Source: Acanthosepion lycidas (taxonomy: Eukaryota; Mollusca; Cephalopoda; Sepiida; Sepiidae). From it: DNA of 64,000 bases. The position numbers were made by a program, and so were the translations under genes. Shown piece after piece: positions 59,917 through 64,000 of the stretch. The first letter of the stretch is position 1. The number at the start of each line of letters is the position of its first letter. The stretch is from NCBI GenBank assembly GCA_963932145.1, contig OZ010578.1:44202904-44266903 (forward strand). Reading direction: 5' to 3'. The notes under the pieces are model-generated. The model had not been told where the DNA came from and made no database searches. It saw nothing but the letters and a program-made list of their open reading frames with translations.

Positions 59917-60976
59917 GTAGAACAAGAGTTATGACCGCCATTGTCATATTGTCCCGTTCGCGGCCAGAGAAATGATACGGCGATTAAGAGGAAGAAAAGG
60001 GAAAGAGAAGAGATAATTTTTTTTTAGTTAAGCAAGATATTTTTTTCTCCCTGAAACAAAGCCGCGGAGTCATCCACGCCCGACTGAGACATCATTGGTC
60101 GAGTGGTGATCACGTGACGCACGAGGGAGGCTGTTGCCGCCCATCTGGAGGATGAGTAAGAGAGGTTGCCACGAAGATGTGGGGAGGGCAGTTCATGCCC
60201 CTCTGAAGTATGATGAGAAGGTGGGAGTGAGGAAAGGTTCCCAAAAATGGAAAAAGGTGGAAATTCCTAACCAGAGAGGTGGATATGTATTTAGAATTAT
60301 CGAGGAACCCCCCGGCGCCGACAAACTCACCCCGGTTTTGGTCGGCGCCCATATAAATGAAGCCACAACGAGCAGAGTTGAGTTGAGTTCCAGCAGTTCC
60401 CAGAGTCAGTCTTCAGTTGAAGCAAGCCTCGCAGATAGCTGACCAAGATTCACGCACACTCCGGACCCCTCTTCAAACCAAGAACAATTATTTTGAAGAG
60501 CGACTTAGATCCAGATCATCGAAATAAGTTTTTTTTTTTTACTTTCGTCCAAAGATCCACCGAAACACGAATTTCTTAGAGAGCAGACAACTTGAAGTGT
60601 TAAAACTTGCCTAGCGGAAAACGACGTGTCACAATCCATAGAACGGGTCGGGAGATAGATGCAGTCCTATGTATCGAACAACTAGACATAAAGTTTGTTA
60701 CCTTTTTCTTTGATACTTTGAACTTTTGAGTTTTCATTTTATTGTCTTTTATGCATATTTGTGTGGTATCACCCCCGTTGAACTCGGTTTGCAGTACGGC
60801 CCCAACCACTGTTTGATCTCGTCTGCCTAAGATCAATTCACAACGTGGGTAGGCGGACTGGGGGATCAGTGCAGTTATCTTGGTAACCAGGCGTTGGATG
60901 CGAGTTGGGAACGACGAGGCTGATATCAAATCTAACCAGATTCCCACCCGAATCACCAAAAAGTTAGAACGTCACA
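59917..60976 (+). mobile_element. Candidate LTR with TATA promoter
   Basis: The proposed bounds TGTAGAAC to ACGTCACA are an inference. Inside, GGCGCCGAC and GTCGGCGCC form a 9-bp palindromic pair immediately before CCCATATAAATG (TATA, 60349). About 20-30 bases later lies an initiator-like GAGTTGAGTTGAG and a CCTCGCAGATAGCTGA block shared with the minus-strand copy at 1080-1625. A primer-binding-like sequence follows. No internal gag/pol is present, so it is solo or truncated. Confidence 0.45.
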
Positions 60977-61136
60977 TTTGGAGCAGCGACACCCGAACGG
61001 AGCAGCGAGGAGCGAACGGCTGGCGCCGCGGCGAGGACGTCACAATTGGTGCTGTTTAGGGACGTCACAGTTGGTGCCGTGGTAGACTAGGATAGAACGT
61101 CACGGTTGGCGCTGCGACCAGGGGACGACGTCACAA
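60969..61136 (+). promoter_or_regulatory. Five ACGTCAC repeats, four joined to a primer-binding-like TTGGYGCYG
   Basis: ACGTCAC starts at 60969, 61037, 61062, 61097 and 61128. The first four are followed by TTTGGAGCAGC, ATTGGTGCTGT, GTTGGTGCCGT and GTTGGCGCTGC. ACGTCA is also the CREB/ATF core. This could be an amplified LTR/PBS junction. Confidence 0.6.
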
Positions 61137-61148
61137 CAGGAAAAAAAA

Positions 61149-61231
61149 AAACTCTCAAATCGTCAGCGATGTATTTCAAGATTTGCGGGAAAACTCTCAA
61201 ATCGTCAGTGATGTATTTCAAGATTTGCGGG
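61149..61231. repeat. 42-bp tandem duplication
   Basis: Two adjacent copies of AAAACTCTCAAATCGTCAGC (one base differs) through GATTTGCGGG. Confidence 0.95.
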
Positions 61232-61657
61232 CTTAGCGGAACGAGTCGTATTAGTTCTCAAAGTGACCACTTGGCGGCGTTGGTGTGCTTTTCAATTGTA
61301 AACAAAGACGGGTGTACAGTATATAAAGTACGGCACATTAGCCCGTGCGTGAGAAAGTAGATGTGAGAAATATATTTTGTTATTTTCCTTAATATATCTA
61401 CATTAAGTATATATTTATTTATGCCATATATACATGTTTATAGTATTTATATCAGGATCATAACTACTGGTAGTTTCTATAGTTGTTTTATAACTCAAAA
61501 ATAATCCCTTCCCATCTATGGCTTTAACGGACCCTGTATTAGTCCGTTGATGAGAGATTTTTCTGTACACACATACGAACACACACGCACACGCGTGTGT
61601 GTCTATAAAAATAATGTATGAACAAAAAACATATTAAAAATAATTTCGGACTTACTT

Positions 61658-61660
<3 letters not shown>
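61232..61660. other. Unassigned DNA
   Basis: A TATA-like GTATATAAAG lies at about 61318. No gene recognised. Confidence 0.4.

Positions 61661-61700
<40 letters not shown>
61661..61700. repeat. (TA)n microsatellite
   Basis: Direct reading. Confidence 0.95.
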
Positions 61701-61703
<3 letters not shown>

Positions 61704-61741
61704 ATTTATCTGTATATTTTATTTATACGTTACTTTTATAT

Positions 61742-61970
61742 ATAAAATATCTAAGTAAATGCTCTGTTTATAATAAACAGTATTAACAGCATTTATCGGC
61801 TTCAATGTCCGAGAAATCGCAAAGAAAATATTGCATTCCCGTATAGAATACAAGTTTGACTCCTGTTGGAGGACATATATTTTCTTTGAGATTTCTTGGA
61901 CATCCAGGCTGGTAAATGTATTTAATACTGTTTATTATAAGCAGAATATTTACTTAAATATTTGTATCTA
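61742..61970. mobile_element. Fold-back element with tRNA-like centre
   Basis: Arms of about 88 bp (61744-61831 and complement of 61876-61963) match at all but about 14 positions without gaps: TTATAATAAACAGTATTAA is identical in both. The 44-base centre holds AGTTTGACTCCTGTTGGAGG, which resembles a tRNA T arm and acceptor. No coding capacity. Confidence 0.75.
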
Positions 61971-62607
61971 TAAAAATAGCGTATAAACCAAACCCAATAT
62001 ATATATATATATATATATATAATATAAATTTATATATACAAAGTTCATACGAAAATTCAGTGGAGACATATCTATATATATATACTGACGTCAGTCAGAG
62101 TAATTGACGCAGGTTTACTTATCTAATCGCAAATATATGTTAGTCAAAGTTCAGCATCTATTGATATTCGACCTGACTGAACTTATTGAACTTAAACATT
62201 AAAATAAGCCGAAGATAATATTTCGGATGTTTATTCATTTAATTTCTGTCTTGATTGTGGCTGTTCAGATTGGTTTCATTACAAATAACTGCGAAGATAA
62301 AATTTATGGAAAATTTTCTGTATTTTATTTTTCATTTTTTCTTTTTAATACAATCAACGTTAGTTATTTATGTACATTGGTCGCATTAGTCATATAATCA
62401 CGATTTCAAATTTATCGGACCAATTACCCCTTCAAGGGAACTAATTTAAAATACAAAGGGGCAAATTTCAACCAGTGCATGAATAGGACACTCAGTCAAA
62501 ATCTATACAAATAAGGATTTCTTGGAATCTTCCTGAAGAATTTTGGTGTGTTTTACCGGGTATCAGGCAAAAAAAAAAAAAAATGTAAAAAATCTACGAG
62601 GATTTAC

Positions 62608-62611
<4 letters not shown>
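61971..62611. other. AT-rich DNA, nothing recognised
   Basis: (TA)n at 61998-62021. No gene. Confidence 0.4.
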
Positions 62612-62686
<75 letters not shown>

Positions 62687-62688
62687 GA
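62612..62688. repeat. (TC)n(TA)n(CA)n microsatellite
   Basis: Direct reading. Confidence 0.95.
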
Positions 62689-62859
62689 GGTAAATAAAAA
62701 ATATATAATAAAAAAGAAAAAGCCAACTCTTAACAATATTAACTACGAACAAGGCCACAATGTGCTAACCGTATTTGGAAATTAAAAACATCTCTACAAC
62801 ATACTAAAACATACACATAATGCACACACTCAATTAAGCTGAAAAATTGAATCATCCTT

Positions 62860-64000
<1,141 letters not shown>

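Overview
This is animal nuclear DNA, AT-rich, with spliced exons, long introns and very dense transposable-element debris. The only protein-coding gene I can support is TATDN2 on the plus strand (ATG at 3138, stop ending at 24560, five coding exons). The repeat content points to a lophotrochozoan, probably a mollusc: Penelope-like elements, RTE-type LINEs, tRNA-derived SINEs, a DD37D mariner and the motif AGGGGAGATAACT (32257-32270, 43208-43220). That assignment is an inference and I cannot name the species.

Layout. 1-3063: no gene; SINE pieces and a minus-strand LTR-like promoter. 3064-24560: TATDN2. Exon 1 encodes a long charged, Ser/Lys-rich N-terminus plus the start of the TatD domain; exons 2-5 complete the domain with every metal ligand present. 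Its introns hold a 10-copy 34-bp minisatellite, a decayed DD34D mariner, a Tc/mariner C-terminal scrap, a LINE 3' end, a pogo-like MITE and an 80-bp perfect palindrome with the architecture of human MADE1. 24610-30320: retroelement and mariner debris. 30320-30660: two U2 snRNA-like segments.

30660-64000 is gene-free. It is a repeat graveyard: several SINE families (one copy has a 5S rRNA-like head), remnants of three LINE groups, a second DD37D mariner with both terminal inverted repeats, a 22-copy minisatellite that grew out of a LINE reverse-transcriptase ORF, a 1.9-kb inverted-repeat element carrying mirror-image 15-bp minisatellites, an LTR-like promoter followed by five ACGTCAC repeats, a 230-bp fold-back with a tRNA-like centre, and three Penelope-like fragments, the last running off the window end. 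Long (TA)n, (CA)n, (GA)n and (CTT)n tracts separate these pieces.

There is no operon-like gene cooperation. I found no intact tRNA, rRNA or CRISPR array. The most novel material is structural: new or uncatalogued repeat architectures.
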